NCBI RefSeq assembly: GCF_024166365.1
Contig: NC_064820.1
Coordinates: forward strand, 142,744,001-142,808,000
Origin: Elephas maximus indicus
Lineage: Eukaryota > Chordata > Mammalia > Proboscidea > Elephantidae
Reading direction: 5' to 3'
DNA length: 64,000 nt
Numbering within the stretch: the stretch's first letter is position 1; every line of letters starts with the position of its first letter. Shown one piece after another: positions 63,722 to 64,000 of the stretch. The position numbers and the translations under genes were made by a program. The notes below the pieces were generated by a model. The model saw only the letters and a program-made list of their open reading frames with translations, ran no database searches and was not told the DNA's origin.

Positions 63722-63733
63722 AGGATGGAGACT

Positions 63734-64000
63734 ATTTTCCTTGCCTAATGGACTTTGGCATAAAGAATCCAGTGACACATCAGCAGGCCTTAAAGCTTAA
63801 TGGGACCCTTGCTGAGTTCCTGGTAGAAATGTTCTCCCTCTGAAAACTGAGACCTCCAAACACAAAAAGCCTAAAAATGCTGGAACAGGAATCACAGATT
63901 CCCTACTTGGTCACTGGGGGTGATAGAAGCAGTGCTAAGGCTATCTCTACTCCTTGGTTCCTAGACTCATGTTTGCTATCTACTGGGAACACCTCCCCAT
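63734..64000. other. Unassigned DNA to the window edge
   Basis: No gene or repeat recognised in the last 267 bases. Confidence 0.35.

Overview
The window is nuclear DNA from a placental mammal of the Afrotheria, most likely an elephant. The main evidence is about forty copies or fragments of tRNA-derived AfroSINEs, which share the tail of an RTE-type LINE that is also present here (copies near 12.9, 37.8, 49.8, 59.5, 60.2 and 63.5 kb). The other elements (MIR, L2, L1, MLT1-like LTRs) are general to mammals. A hyrax, sirenian or other afrothere cannot be excluded from the sequence alone.

I find no cellular protein-coding gene. No open reading frame exceeds 145 codons. The longer ones are explained by repeats: the 145-codon frame lies in an LTR, the 141-codon frame in an RTE reverse transcriptase, and the 137-codon frame in an LTR. 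The stretch is probably intergenic or part of a large intron. The only RNA gene-like feature is a retroposed U6 snRNA pseudogene at about 21.8 kb.

Layout. 0-10 kb: MIR, L1, L2 and AfroSINEs, an LTR at 4.4-5.0 kb, and a fossil CR1/L2-clade reverse transcriptase at 9.1-9.8 kb. 10-30 kb: quiet DNA, RTE copy 1 (12.9-14.4 kb), LTRs at 14.9 and 16.7 kb, the U6 pseudogene in a MIR, an L1 3' end at 26.2 kb, a chain of AfroSINEs at 27.0-28.1 kb, and a class I-like retroviral LTR at 29.6-30.2 kb. 30-42 kb: mostly unassigned DNA that may hold conserved non-coding elements, an L1, an L2, and one old solo LTR (36,787-39,632) split by a DNA transposon, a younger LTR, an RTE and an AfroSINE. 42-54 kb: a diverged tandem array (44.1-44.5 kb), a hairpin (46.7 kb), an MLT1-like LTR, and an L2 spread over 49.4-53.6 kb that holds an RTE which itself holds an LTR. 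54-64 kb: MIR with a perfect inverted duplication (56.5 kb), an LTR, two palindromic MITE-like elements (59.0 and 62.8 kb) and three RTE ends.

No undescribed gene system is visible. The value of the window is in its layered insertions, where exact target duplications give a relative order (MIR, L2 and old LTR first; then MITE and RTE; then younger LTRs and AfroSINEs), and in a few inverted and tandem structures that repeat families do not explain. Family names are recalled by eye; subfamily names are withheld where I could not be sure.
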